Shown here: one piece after another, positions 9,423-19,128 of the stretch
How positions within the stretch are numbered: position 1 is the stretch's first letter
Layout of the letters: the number at the start of each line of letters is the position of its first letter
DNA from: Salinarimonas sp046292825
GTDB lineage: Bacteria > Pseudomonadota > Alphaproteobacteria > Rhizobiales > Beijerinckiaceae
Direction of reading: 5' to 3'
Length of the DNA: 64,000 nt
Assembly (NCBI RefSeq): GCF_046292825.1
Contig: NZ_JBKBQG010000016.1
Location: 1 to 64,000, forward strand
Program-made: the position numbers and the translations under genes
Notes under the pieces: generated by a model
What the model saw: only the letters and a program-made list of their open reading frames with translations
The model's database searches: none
What the model was told of the DNA's origin: nothing

Positions 9423-10160
9423 ATGTTCGATCTCACCGGCCGCAAGGCCCTCGTCACCGGCGCGACCGGCGGCATCGGCGGCGCCATCGCGCGCGCGCTG
9501 CACGCCCGGGGCGCGACGATCGTCGTGTCGGGCACGCGGATCGAGGCGCTCGACGCGCTCGCCGGCGAACTCGGCGAGCGCGTGCACGTCGAGCGCGCCG
9601 ACCTCTCCGACAAGGACAGCGTCGAGGCGCTCGTTCCCGCTGCGGAAGCGGCGATGGGCGGGCTCGACATCCTCGTCAACAATGCCGGCATCACCCGCGA
9701 CAACCTCTTCATGCGCCTCAAGGACGAGGATTGGGAGAGCGTGATCGCGGTCAACCTCACCGCCTCCTTCCGCCTCGCGCGCGCGGCGGTGAAGGGCATG
9801 ATGCGCCGTCGCTACGGGCGGATCGTGCAGATCGGCTCGGTCGTCGGCACCACCGGCAATCCGGGCCAGGGCAATTATTGCGCGGCCAAGGCCGGGCTCG
9901 TCGGCATGTCGAAGGCGCTCGCCGCGGAGATCGCGAGCCGCGGGATCACCGTCAACGTGGTCGCTCCCGGCTTCATCGCCTCGCCGATGACGGACGCGCT
10001 CAACGACAAGCAGCGCGAGGGCATCCTCTCGGCGGTGCCCGCCGGCCGGCTCGGCACGGGCGCTGAGATCGCCTCGGCGGTGGTCTTCCTCGCCTCCGAG
10101 GAGGCCGCCTACGTCACCGGTCAGACGCTCCACGTCAACGGCGGCATGGCGATGATCTGA
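9423..10160 (+). CDS. fabG: 3-oxoacyl-[ACP] reductase
   Basis: A 245-residue short-chain dehydrogenase that reduces 3-ketoacyl-ACP with NADPH. The cofactor motif is GATGGIGGAIA near residue 13, the NNAG motif is present, and the catalytic residues are visible as Ser in QIGSVVG and Tyr-x3-Lys in NYCAAKAG. The C-terminus GQTLHVNGGMAMI is diagnostic for FabG rather than for catabolic SDRs. It starts 2 bp after fabD, confirming the biosynthetic role. Confidence 0.97.
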   Translation: MFDLTGRKALVTGATGGIGGAIARALHARGATIVVSGTRIEALDALAGELGERVHVERADLSDKDSVEALVPAAEAAMGGLDILVNNAGITRDNLFMRLKDEDWESVIAVNLTASFRLARAAVKGMMRRRYGRIVQIGSVVGTTGNPGQGNYCAAKAGLVGMSKALAAEIASRGITVNVVAPGFIASPMTDALNDKQREGILSAVPAGRLGTGAEIASAVVFLASEEAAYVTGQTLHVNGGMAMI

Positions 10161-10416
10161 GACGGCATGCGATCCCATGCGCGCAGGCACTCGCCAGCGC
10201 GCGGGGCGTGTGTTAATCACCCGTGGATTTTCGACGTGGCGCGGCCCCGCCGCCGGCTCTCGGCCGGTCGGGGGCTTGACCGCGGACGCAAATGGGGCTT
10301 TTGCATCGCGAGCGTCCCGGGTCTCACGATCCGAGCGAAAACACGAGGTTCACCCCGCGGGCCCGGCACGTGTCGGAACCCGCTAGAAGCGACGAGTGAG
10401 ACGAGGAACACGAACG

Positions 10417-10653
10417 ATGAGTGACATCGCTGAGCGCGTGAAGAAGATCGTCGTCGAGCACCTGGGCGTCGAGGCCGAGAAGGTGACCGAGAACGCCAAC
10501 TTCATCGACGACCTCGGCGCCGACAGCCTCGACACCGTCGAGCTCGTGATGGCGTTCGAGGAGGAATTCAACGTCGAGATCCCGGACGACGCCGCCGAGA
10601 CGATCGTGACGGTCGGCGACGCCATCAAGTTCCTCGAGAAGAACGCCGGCTGA
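10417..10653 (+). CDS. acpP: Acyl carrier protein
   Basis: A 78-residue acidic four-helix protein carrying the growing acyl chain on 4'-phosphopantetheine attached to Ser37 in GADSLDTVE. Helix II continues with ELVMAFEEEFNVEIPDDAAE, which matches primary-metabolism ACPs closely. A 256-bp gap separates it from fabG, so it probably has its own strong promoter, as expected for a very abundant protein. A hairpin right after the gene may limit read-through into fabF. Confidence 0.98.
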   Translation: MSDIAERVKKIVVEHLGVEAEKVTENANFIDDLGADSLDTVELVMAFEEEFNVEIPDDAAETIVTVGDAIKFLEKNAG

Positions 10654-10657
10654 GGAA

Positions 10658-10701
10658 GGCGCGCGGACCCGCGGCGCCCGAAGCGGCCTCGCGGGCGCGC
10701 C
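10658..10701 (+). terminator. GC-rich hairpin after acpP
   Basis: Two stem blocks pair: GGCGCG (10658-10663) with CGCGCC (10696-10701), and CCCGCG (10668-10673) with CGCGGG (10690-10695), separated by a 4-nt bulge on the left arm. TTTC follows the stem. It starts 5 bp after the acpP stop and ends before fabF, so it is likely a partial terminator or mRNA-stabilising structure. The short U run makes strong intrinsic termination doubtful. Confidence 0.4.
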
Positions 10702-10714
10702 TTTCGAGCACATC

Positions 10715-11983
<1,269 letters not shown>

Positions 11984-12002
11984 CGGGCGCCGCGGGCGCA
12001 GA

Positions 12003-12038
12003 GCCCGGGGCGTCGGGTGCGTCCCCGACGTCCCGGGC
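12003..12038 (+). terminator. Probable terminator hairpin after fabF
   Basis: A 15-bp stem (12003-12017 with 12024-12038) contains a single G-U wobble and has a 6-nt loop; CTTTCG follows shortly after. It begins 20 bp past the fabF stop and lies upstream of mltG. The stem is too long to be chance; the weak U tract leaves the efficiency open. Confidence 0.5.
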
Positions 12039-12118
12039 GCGCTTTCGCCACATTGCTGGATCAGTTCGGCTCGATGCGGGCCGGATCGATCCGGCGCCGA
12101 AACGCCAGACGTGAGCCC

Positions 12119-13576
12119 ATGTTCGGACGCAGAGAGACGACCCCGCCGCCCGAGAGGGCGCCGCAGAGCCCGTCCACCCCGGCCGAGCAGCCGCGCATCG
12201 CGCCGCGCTCGCCGAACGAGGCCATCAAGCCGCAGGTGGCGCCGCCGCCGCCGCCGCGCCGGATCGGCCGGCCGCGCGGCGGTCTCCTCGCCACGCTGTC
12301 GGGCTTGTTCAGCCTCCTCGCGATCACCGCCGTGGCGGCGCTCGTCGCGCTCTTCGTCCTCGCCCAGCAGGCCAACGCCCCAGGGCCTCTGACCGAGGAC
12401 CGGGTCCTCGTCGTGCCGCGCAATTCGGGCATGGGCGACATCGCCCAGCTCCTGCGGCGCGAGGGCATCATCGAGCAGCCGCTCCTGTTCCAGGCCTACG
12501 CCGTCCTCAACCGTCAGCAGGGCCGTCTGCGCGCGGGCGAGTTCATGTTCCGGGCCAATGCCAGCATCAAGGAGGCGATCGAGGTCCTCACCGAGGGCCA
12601 CGCGGTCCTCTACACGGTCACGATCCCCGAAGGCCTCACCAGCTTCCAGATCGTGGAGCGCCTGCGGCAGAACGAGATCCTGGTCGGCGAGATCGCGGAG
12701 ATTCCCCCCGAGGGCTCGCTCCTGCCCGACACCTACAAGTTCGAGCGCGGCATGAGCCGCCAGCAGATCGTCGACCTGATGCGCCGCTCGCAGGAGCTGG
12801 TGCTCGCCGAGATCTGGGAGCGGCGCATCGACGGCCTGCCGCTCGAGAGCCCCGAGGAGCTCGTCATCCTCGCCTCCATCGTCGAGCGCGAGACCGGGCG
12901 CGCCGACGAGCGCCCCCGCGTGGCCGGCGTCTTCGTCAACCGGCTGCGGCGGGGCATGCGCCTGCAATCGGACCCGACGATCGTCTACGGGCTCGTCGGC
13001 GGCGTGGGCACGCTCGGCCGCGGCATCCGGCGCAGCGAGATCCAGCAGCCGACGCCGTGGAACACCTACGTCATTCACGGCCTGCCGCCGACCCCGATCG
13101 CCAATCCGGGCCGCGCGGCCATGGAGGCGGTCGCCAATCCCTCGCGGACGAACGACCTCTTCTTCGTCGCCGACGGCACCGGCGGCCATGCCTTCTCGGA
13201 GACCTACGAGCAGCACCGGCGCGCGGTGGCGCGCTGGCGCCAGATCGAGCGCTCCCGCGGCGAGAGCGGGCCGACGGACGCCGTCGATCCCGCCGACGTG
13301 CCCGAGGACGATCCGGCGCTCGAGCGGCAGGGCGCGCTGCCGACGGGCGGGCCCGCCCCGGCGGCGCTCGTCCCGGTCCTCGCGACCAATCCCGCCGACG
13401 TGTCGGAGGGAACGCCGCTGGACCCCCTCGCCAATCGCAGCTTCGATCTCGATTCGCCCCAGCGCGTCCCCGAGCTCGAGCCGCTGCCGGGCGAGCTGCC
13501 GCTGCCCTCCGCGACGCCGGCCGCCGCGACGGCCGCCGCCGTCCCGCCGCTGCCGCCGCCGCGCCCGGCGCAATGA
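12119..13576 (+). CDS. mltG: Endolytic murein transglycosylase MltG
   Basis: A 485-residue inner-membrane lytic transglycosylase that cuts nascent glycan strands and sets their length. Residues 1-58 are a Pro-rich cytoplasmic tail, and one transmembrane helix spans ~60-82. The YceG fold follows with EGSLLPDTYKFERG and the catalytic region ILASIVERETG (Glu256 likely), then QPTPWNTYVIHGLPPTPI and SRTNDLFFVADGTGGHAFS. The last ~110 residues are a low-complexity Pro/Ala tail. ATG at 12119 is preferred over an upstream in-frame ATG (12017), which would overlap the terminator hairpin region. The fabF-mltG-yicC-gmk order is conserved in alphaproteobacteria. Confidence 0.95.
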   Translation: MFGRRETTPPPERAPQSPSTPAEQPRIAPRSPNEAIKPQVAPPPPPRRIGRPRGGLLATLSGLFSLLAITAVAALVALFVLAQQANAPGPLTEDRVLVVPRNSGMGDIAQLLRREGIIEQPLLFQAYAVLNRQQGRLRAGEFMFRANASIKEAIEVLTEGHAVLYTVTIPEGLTSFQIVERLRQNEILVGEIAEIPPEGSLLPDTYKFERGMSRQQIVDLMRRSQELVLAEIWERRIDGLPLESPEELVILASIVERETGRADERPRVAGVFVNRLRRGMRLQSDPTIVYGLVGGVGTLGRGIRRSEIQQPTPWNTYVIHGLPPTPIANPGRAAMEAVANPSRTNDLFFVADGTGGHAFSETYEQHRRAVARWRQIERSRGESGPTDAVDPADVPEDDPALERQGALPTGGPAPAALVPVLATNPADVSEGTPLDPLANRSFDLDSPQRVPELEPLPGELPLPSATPAAATAAAVPPLPPPRPAQ

Positions 13577-13664
13577 GCGGCCGACGGAACGGGGCGCCGC
13601 GCTTGTGAGCGCGCGCGCGGGCGATTATGGTCCGCGCCCAGCGGCGGCGGAAGGCAGGCAGGAC

Positions 13665-14549
13665 GTGACGATCGCGAGCATGACGGGCTTCGCCCGGGTG
13701 GCGGGGACGACCGGGCCCTATGCCTGGGCCTTCGAGGCGAAAGCGGTCAACGGCCGCGGCCTCGAGATCCGCCTGCGCGTGCCCCCCGGCTACGACGCGA
13801 TCGGCGAGGCGGCGCGGCGCGCGCTCGCGCAGCGCCTCGGCCGCGGCCAGATCCAGCTCTCGCTGACGCTGACCCGCGCGAGCCGCAGCGCCCGCGCCCG
13901 CCTCGACGTGGAGGCGCTGGAGAGCCTGGTTGCCGCCCTCAAGGCCGTTCGCCTGCCCGACGGCATCGCGCCGGCGACCCTCGACGGGCTCCTCGCCGTG
14001 CGCGGCATCGTGGAGATCGAGGAGGGGGACGATTCCGACCTCGCCGCCGCCCTCGAGGCCGATCTCGCCGCCGCCCTGCCCGAACTCGCCGAGGCGCTCG
14101 TCGGCGCGCGGGCCGGCGAGGGCGCCGCGCTCGAGAGCGTGATCCGCGGCCAGATCGACGCGATCGCCTCGCTCGTCGCCCAGGCCGAGGCCCATCCCGG
14201 GCGCGCGCCGGAAGCGATCCGCGCGCGTCTCTCCGCGCAGGTCGCGGCGCTCCTCGAGACGGGGACGGCCCTCGACCCCGATCGCCTCCACCAGGAGGCC
14301 GTGCTGATCGCCACGCGCGCCGACATCCGCGAGGAGCTCGACCGCCTCGCCGCCCATGTCGAGCAGGCGCGCGCGCTCCTCGACGAGGGGGGCGTGGTCG
14401 GCCGCAAGCTCGATTTCCTCGCCCAGGAATTCGGCCGCGAGGCGAATACCCTGTGCGCCAAGGCGAACGATGTCGGGCTGTCGCGCATCGGGCTGTCGCT
14501 CAAGGCGGCGGTCGAGCAGCTGCGCGAGCAGGTCCAGAACGTGGAGTGA
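13665..14549 (+). CDS. yicC: YicC-family protein
   Basis: A 294-residue cytoplasmic protein of the YicC/YloC family, members of which are reported to act as endoribonucleases in RNA turnover. The N-terminal TIASMTGFARV and the C-terminal GRKLDFLAQEFGREANTLCA and LSLKAAVEQLREQVQNVE are the family signatures. GTG at 13665 is chosen because homologues begin one or two residues before TIASMTGF; an ATG at 13680 would drop the first five residues. It is 4 bp upstream of gmk and probably co-transcribed with it. Confidence 0.94.
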   Translation: MTIASMTGFARVAGTTGPYAWAFEAKAVNGRGLEIRLRVPPGYDAIGEAARRALAQRLGRGQIQLSLTLTRASRSARARLDVEALESLVAALKAVRLPDGIAPATLDGLLAVRGIVEIEEGDDSDLAAALEADLAAALPELAEALVGARAGEGAALESVIRGQIDAIASLVAQAEAHPGRAPEAIRARLSAQVAALLETGTALDPDRLHQEAVLIATRADIREELDRLAAHVEQARALLDEGGVVGRKLDFLAQEFGREANTLCAKANDVGLSRIGLSLKAAVEQLREQVQNVE

Positions 14550-14553
14550 TCCC

Positions 14554-15231
14554 ATGAGCGCCGAGACGACCGCCTTCGCCCGCACCCGCCGCGGCGTCAT
14601 GTTGATCATCGCCTCGCCGTCCGGCGCGGGCAAGTCGACGCTCGCGCGGCTCCTGCTCGAGACCGACAAGTCGATCGGCATGTCGGTCTCGGTCACCACG
14701 CGCCCGCGCCGGCCGAGCGAGGTCGACGGCGTGCATTACCGCTTCATCTCCGAGCGCGATTTCCACCTGATGGTCGAGCGCAGCGAGCTGCTCGAGCACG
14801 CCCAGGTGCACGGCAATTATTACGGCACCCCGCGCGCGCCGGTCGAGGCGGCGCTGGAGGAGGGCCGCGACGTGCTCTTCGACATCGACGTCCAGGGCAC
14901 CCTCCAGCTCTACGAGACGATGCGGCCCGACGTCGCGAGCGTGTTCATCCTGCCGCCCTCGATCGCCGAATTGGAGAAGCGCCTCGCGCGCCGCGCGGAG
15001 GACGACCCGGCCACCATCCGCCGCCGCCTGACCACGGCGCGCGACGAGATCGCCCGCTGGACGGATTACGACTACGTCCTCGTCAACGACGATCTCGACC
15101 GCACCTTCCGCGACCTCGTCGCCATCCTCCAGGCCGAGCGCGTGCGCCGCTCCCGCCGCGAGAACCTCGGGCCGCTCGTCGAGACTTTGTCGGCGGATCT
15201 GGCGCGGGTGCTCGCGACGCCCGCGGGCTGA
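14554..15231 (+). CDS. gmk: Guanylate kinase
   Basis: A 225-residue enzyme converting GMP and ATP to GDP and ADP, essential for GTP and (p)ppGpp supply. The P loop is SPSGAGKST (about 21-29). The GMP-binding region includes SVTTRPRRPSEVDGVHYRF and NYYGTP, and the VLFDIDVQGTLQL stretch is typical. Length is normal, with ~15 extra N-terminal residues. Only 5 bp separate its stop from that of the convergent Fur-family gene. Confidence 0.97.
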   Translation: MSAETTAFARTRRGVMLIIASPSGAGKSTLARLLLETDKSIGMSVSVTTRPRRPSEVDGVHYRFISERDFHLMVERSELLEHAQVHGNYYGTPRAPVEAALEEGRDVLFDIDVQGTLQLYETMRPDVASVFILPPSIAELEKRLARRAEDDPATIRRRLTTARDEIARWTDYDYVLVNDDLDRTFRDLVAILQAERVRRSRRENLGPLVETLSADLARVLATPAG

Positions 15232-15241
15232 GGGGCTCAGC
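15227..15241. terminator. Small palindrome spanning two convergent stop codons
   Basis: GCTGAG (15227-15232) and CTCAGC (15236-15241) flank a GGG centre. The gmk stop (15229-15231) sits in one arm and the stop of the Fur-family gene (15237-15239 on the other strand) in the other. It is too short to be a strong terminator, but it is the only structure between the two convergent genes. Confidence 0.25.
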
Positions 15242-15671
15242 GCCGCTTCTTGCGGCAATACAGCTCGAGCCTGTGGCGCACGACCTCGTAGCCGAGCTCG
15301 GCCGCGATCTCGGCCTGCAACCGCTCGATGCGCTCCGAGTGGAATTCGATCACGCCGCCCGTCTCGAGATCGATGATGTGGTCGTGGTGGGGCACGTCCG
15401 CCGTCTCGAAGCGCGAAGGCGCGCCCTCGAAGGCGTGCCGGTGGACGACGTTCTGCTGTTCGAGCACCGAGAGCGTGCGATAGACGGTCGAGAGCGAGAC
15501 GGAGGCGTCGATCGCCTGCGCGCGGCGATGCAGCTCGCTCGCGTCGGGATGGTCTTCGGCATCGGCGAGCACGTCGATGAGCGCGGCCCGCTGCCGCGTG
15601 ATCCGCACCCCCCGCGCCCGCAACGCCTCTTCCAGCTCGCGCGCGCGATCCTTGGCCTTCGTCGTCGTCAT
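15237..15671 (-). CDS. fur: Fur-family metalloregulator
   Basis: A 144-residue Fur/Mur/Zur-type repressor. The winged helix is at ~15-85, with RITRQRAALIDVLADAEDH and STVYRTLSVLEQQNVV. The metal region shows HHDHIID and the C-terminal ERIERLQAEIAAELGYEVV and HRLELYC. The HHDH cluster and absence of the two CxxC zinc pairs of Zur favour the alphaproteobacterial Fur/Mur group, which often responds to manganese or iron. It is monocistronic and convergent with gmk. Confidence 0.92.
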   Translation of the reverse strand: MTTTKAKDRARELEEALRARGVRITRQRAALIDVLADAEDHPDASELHRRAQAIDASVSLSTVYRTLSVLEQQNVVHRHAFEGAPSRFETADVPHHDHIIDLETGGVIEFHSERIERLQAEIAAELGYEVVRHRLELYCRKKRR

Positions 15672-15759
15672 GCGCGCGAGCCTAGCGGATCGAGTCGCAG
15701 GTGGGAAGGCGTAGATGCGAAGGGTGGTGCGGCCGCGCCCCGCCGGCGGGTGAGTCCCC

Positions 15760-17163
15760 TCACCCCCGCCGCTTCTCCGCTTCCTTCGCGAGCCGCGCGA
15801 GCCAGCGCCGCGCCTCGCGCTTCACGTTCGCGGGCGCGGTGCCGCCGTGGCTGACGCGGCTGCGGACGGACTTTTCGACGCCGAGCACGCCGAAGATCTC
15901 CTGCGTGATGCGCGGCTCGACCTCCTGCATCTCGGACAGCGTCAGCTTCTCGAGCCCCACCCCCTTGCTCGCCGCGAGGCCGACGAGGCGGCCCGTGACG
16001 TGGTGGGCGTCGCGGAAGGGCAGCGCGAGGACGCGCACGAGCCAATCGGCGAGGTCGGTGGCGGTGGAGAAGCCCGCGCCCGCCCATTTCTTCATCGCCT
16101 TGGTATCGGGCTCGAGATCCCGAATCATGCCGGCCATGGCGGCGAGGCAGAGCGAGAGCGTCTGGAGCGCGTCGAAGACGCCCTCCTTGTCCTCCTGCAT
16201 GTCCTTCGAATAGGTCAGCGGCAGGCCCTTCATCACGACGAGCAGCCCCTGCAGCGCCCCTAAGACGCGCCCGGCCTTGCCGCGCACGAGCTCGGCCGCG
16301 TCCGGATTGCGCTTCTGCGGCATGATCGAGGAGCCGGTCGTGAACTTGTCCGACAGCTTGATGAAGGCGAATTGCGGCGTCATCCACAGCGTGATCTCTT
16401 CCGCGAGCCGCGAGAGATGCATGGCGCAGATCGCGGCAGCCGAGAGCGTCTCGAGCGCGAAATCGCGGTCGGAGACCGAATCGAGCGAGTTCGCCGTCGG
16501 CCGGTCGAAGCCGAGCGCCTGGGCGGTCATGTGGCGGTCGATCGGGAAGGACGTGCCGGCGAGCGCGGCGGCGCCGAGCGGGCACTCGTTGAGGCGCGCG
16601 CGCGCGTCCCGCAGCCGCCCGCGATCGCGGGCGAGCATCTCGACATAAGCGAGGCAATGGTGGCCGAAGGTGACGGGCTGGGCCGATTGCAGGTGGGTGA
16701 AGCCCGGCATCACCGCGGCGGCGAATTCGGCGGCCTTGGTCGCGAGCGCCTCCTGGAGGTCGGCGATCTGGGCGTCGAGCGCGTCGACCGTGTCGCGCAC
16801 CCACAGCCGCATGTCGGTCGCGACCTGATCGTTGCGCGAGCGCGCCGTGTGGAGGCGCCCGGCGGCGGGGCCGATCAGGTCGCGCAGCCGCGACTCGATG
16901 TTCATGTGGATGTCTTCGAGCGCCCGCGAAAACGTGAACGTCCCGGCCTCGATCTCGGCCGCGATCGTCTTGAGACCGCCCTCGATCGCCGCCACATCCT
17001 CCTGCGACAGGATACCCGTCTTGCCCAGCATCGCCGCATGGGCGAGAGAACCCCGGATGTCCTGGGTCGCGAGACGCTTGTCGAAGTCGATGGAGGCGTT
17101 GATCTCCTCCATGATCTCGGCCGGGCCGCTCTCGAAGCGACCACCCCACATCCGATTGCTCAC
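15760..17163 (-). CDS. argH: Argininosuccinate lyase
   Basis: A 467-residue homotetrameric lyase that splits argininosuccinate into arginine and fumarate, the last step of arginine synthesis. The N-terminal MWGGRFESGPAEIMEEIN is diagnostic and the family signature GSSIMPQKRNPDAAE is intact. GTG at 17163 is preferred because homologues begin a few residues ahead of MWGGRF; ATG at 17151 is the alternative. It is divergent from tlpA, with only 27 bp between the start codons, an arrangement known from rhizobia. Confidence 0.97.
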   Translation of the reverse strand: MSNRMWGGRFESGPAEIMEEINASIDFDKRLATQDIRGSLAHAAMLGKTGILSQEDVAAIEGGLKTIAAEIEAGTFTFSRALEDIHMNIESRLRDLIGPAAGRLHTARSRNDQVATDMRLWVRDTVDALDAQIADLQEALATKAAEFAAAVMPGFTHLQSAQPVTFGHHCLAYVEMLARDRGRLRDARARLNECPLGAAALAGTSFPIDRHMTAQALGFDRPTANSLDSVSDRDFALETLSAAAICAMHLSRLAEEITLWMTPQFAFIKLSDKFTTGSSIMPQKRNPDAAELVRGKAGRVLGALQGLLVVMKGLPLTYSKDMQEDKEGVFDALQTLSLCLAAMAGMIRDLEPDTKAMKKWAGAGFSTATDLADWLVRVLALPFRDAHHVTGRLVGLAASKGVGLEKLTLSEMQEVEPRITQEIFGVLGVEKSVRSRVSHGGTAPANVKREARRWLARLAKEAEKRRG

Positions 17164-17190
17164 GCGTGCCCCCTCGAGCTCGACAGACCG

Positions 17191-17886
17191 ATGACCGACG
17201 AGACAGACACGAAGACGCAACGCCCCCGCTCCCGCATCCCCGCCGCGCTGATCGGCGTGGGCGCGCTCGCCGCAGCGGCTGTCCTAGCCGTGACGCTGAC
17301 CGGCCGCAACACCGAAGCGGTGGCGCAGGCCTGCATTCCCGCGAGCGAGACGCTGACCCGCCTCGCGCCGACCGCCCGCGGCGAGGTCGCCGCCGTCTCG
17401 GTTCACGCGAGCCCCCGGCTCGCCCCCGAGATGACCTTCACCGGGCCCGCGGGCGAGCCGACGAGCCTCGCCGCCTTCGAAGGCCGGACCGTGCTCGTCA
17501 ATCTGTGGGCGACCTGGTGCGCACCCTGCCGCGAGGAGATGCCGGCGCTCGACGAATTGCAGGCGACGTTCGGCGGCGAGGATTTCGAGGTCGTCGCGAT
17601 CAATGTCGACACCCGCAATCTCGAGCGCCCGCGGCAATGGCTCGCCGAGCACGGCATCGACAATCTCGCCTTCTACGCCGAGCACGAGGGCCGGTTGATG
17701 CAGGCGCTCCAGCGCACCGGGCATCTGGTGGGGCTGCCGACCACGATCCTGATCGGCGAGCGCAATTGCGAGCTCGCGATCCTCAAGGGTCCGGCCCATT
17801 GGTCGAGCGACGACGCCTTCGCGATGATCGCCGCCGCGCTCGGACGCGAGCCGTCCGGCGCGGAGGCCGTCGGCTCGGCCATGTGA
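17191..17886 (+). CDS. tlpA: Membrane-anchored thiol:disulfide interchange protein TlpA
   Basis: A 231-residue periplasmic thioredoxin-like protein held by one N-terminal membrane helix (~17-36). The active site is Cys110-Ala-Pro-Cys113 in LWATWCAPCREEMPAL, with the cis-Pro in GLPTTILIG. Two further cysteines (Cys48 in QACIPASE and the one in GERNCELAI) match the extra structural disulfide described for Bradyrhizobium TlpA, which keeps CuA and ScoI thiols reduced for cytochrome oxidase assembly. The argH/tlpA divergent context supports the assignment. Confidence 0.93.
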   Translation: MTDETDTKTQRPRSRIPAALIGVGALAAAAVLAVTLTGRNTEAVAQACIPASETLTRLAPTARGEVAAVSVHASPRLAPEMTFTGPAGEPTSLAAFEGRTVLVNLWATWCAPCREEMPALDELQATFGGEDFEVVAINVDTRNLERPRQWLAEHGIDNLAFYAEHEGRLMQALQRTGHLVGLPTTILIGERNCELAILKGPAHWSSDDAFAMIAAALGREPSGAEAVGSAM

Positions 17887-17906
17887 GCCGCGCCTGAGCC
17901 GCGCCG

Positions 17907-18650
17907 TCAGCCTGCGAGCCAGCGCACCAGCCACGGCGCCGCGAGCGCGGTGACGAGCCCGTTGAGCGCCATCGCGAGCCCCGCGAAGGTGCCGGCGACC
18001 GGGCTCACCTGCAGGGCGCGCGCGGTCCCGATGCCGTGCGCCGCGAGCCCGACGGCGAAGCCGCGGGCCCGGAAATCGCGCACGCGCAGGAGGTTCAGCA
18101 CCGGCGTGACGAGGGCCGCGCCGATGATGCCCGTCGCGATCACGAGGACGGCGGTGAGCTCGGCGATGCCGCCGAGTTCGCGCGCGACCCCCATCGCGAT
18201 CGGCGCCGTCACCGATTTCGGCGCGAGCGAGGCGACGAGCGCGCCGTCGAGCCCGAAGGCGATGGCGAGGCCCACCGCGCTCGCGATCCCCACGCCCGCC
18301 CCCACCACGAGCGCGACGGCGAGCGGCAGGAGATTGGCGCGGATCTGCGCCCGGTGCCGCAGGATCGGGATCGCGAGCGCCACCGTCGCGGGGCCGAGCA
18401 GCACGTGCACGAATTGCGCGCCCGCGAAGAAGGTCTCGTAGGCGGTCCCGGTGGCGAGAAGCACCGCTCCGATGATCGCGATCGCGATCAGGACCGGGTT
18501 GACGAGCGAGTTGCGCCCCGAGAGCGCCGAGAGCGTGTCGGCGACGAGATAGGCGCCGAGCGTCAACGCGAGCCAGAAGAGCGGCGACTGGGCGAGGAAC
18601 ACCCAGAACTCGGCCGCCGCGACGGGGACCGGGACGATGTCCGGGCTCAT
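17907..18650 (-). CDS. lrgB: LrgB/CidB-family integral membrane protein
   Basis: A 247-residue polytopic inner-membrane protein with about seven hydrophobic segments. The family motif ASLAPKSVTAPIAMGVARELGG and the HGIGTARAL stretch near the C-terminus are characteristic of LrgB/CidB/YohK. Members work with an LrgA-type partner in holin-like control of murein hydrolases or in pyruvate/glycolate transport; the sequence does not decide which. Its ATG overlaps the stop of the upstream lrgA-type gene by 4 bp, indicating translational coupling. Confidence 0.9.
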   Translation of the reverse strand: MSPDIVPVPVAAAEFWVFLAQSPLFWLALTLGAYLVADTLSALSGRNSLVNPVLIAIAIIGAVLLATGTAYETFFAGAQFVHVLLGPATVALAIPILRHRAQIRANLLPLAVALVVGAGVGIASAVGLAIAFGLDGALVASLAPKSVTAPIAMGVARELGGIAELTAVLVIATGIIGAALVTPVLNLLRVRDFRARGFAVGLAAHGIGTARALQVSPVAGTFAGLAMALNGLVTALAAPWLVRWLAG

Positions 18651-19018
18651 CGGGGCGCCTCCCCGCCGCTCGCGACGCCGGGCTGCGGTCTCGCCAGGAG
18701 CGCGAAGACGAGCGCCGTGACGCCCATCGTGATCAGCGTCGAGAGGACGAGCACGGCGAGGAGCGGGACGAGCGCGGCCGACAAGAGGTCGAGATGCTGG
18801 AGCACGCCCACGCCCGCCGGCACGAACAGGAGCGAGAGATGGCGCAGGAGCGCGTCCGCGGTCGGCTCGACGGTCTTCTGCAGGAGCGGCCAGAGCGCGC
18901 CGAGAAGCGCGAGCGCCGCGAGACCGATTACCGGCCCCGGCGTCGGCACCCCGGCGAGCCGCGCGAGCGCCTCCCCGCCATATTGGAAGAGGACGAGAAG
19001 AACGAAGCCGTGCAGCAT
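18647..19018 (-). CDS. lrgA: LrgA/CidA-family holin-like protein
   Basis: A 123-residue protein with four predicted membrane helices. The LFQYGGEALARLAGVPTPGP and LSLLFVPAGVGVLQHLDLL stretches match the LrgA/CidA family. It forms a translationally coupled pair with the downstream LrgB-type gene, the standard arrangement. No regulator (LytR or LysR type) is next to it; the upstream 54 bp contain only a short tandem repeat. Confidence 0.9.
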   Translation of the reverse strand: MLHGFVLLVLFQYGGEALARLAGVPTPGPVIGLAALALLGALWPLLQKTVEPTADALLRHLSLLFVPAGVGVLQHLDLLSAALVPLLAVLVLSTLITMGVTALVFALLARPQPGVASGGEAPR

Positions 19019-19072
19019 GGAAAGAGCCCCTTCGACGAGCGTGGCCGTGAGAGCATCGCACTTGCGGGGCGG

Positions 19073-19128
19073 GGTGTCAGGGGCCTGGTGTCAGGGGCCG
19101 GGTGTCAGAGCCCGGGTTTCAGCGGGCT
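19073..19128. repeat. Four degenerate 14-bp tandem repeats
   Basis: Units start at 19073, 19087, 19101 and 19115. The first two are GGTGTCAGGGGCCT and GGTGTCAGGGGCCG, differing by one base; the third and fourth drift (GGTGTCAGAGCCCG, GGTTTCAGCGGGCT). The last unit overlaps the 3' end of the PIN toxin gene. This looks like a small slippage-type minisatellite. Confidence 0.6.

Noticed and set aside
10161..10416. A TTGACC near 10276 as an acpP promoter -35 box
   Set aside because: No acceptable -10 box lies at a suitable distance, so no promoter is annotated although one must exist in this 256-bp gap.
19073..19128. Tandem repeats considered as a CRISPR remnant
   Set aside because: Units are contiguous 14-mers without spacers, and no cas genes are present.
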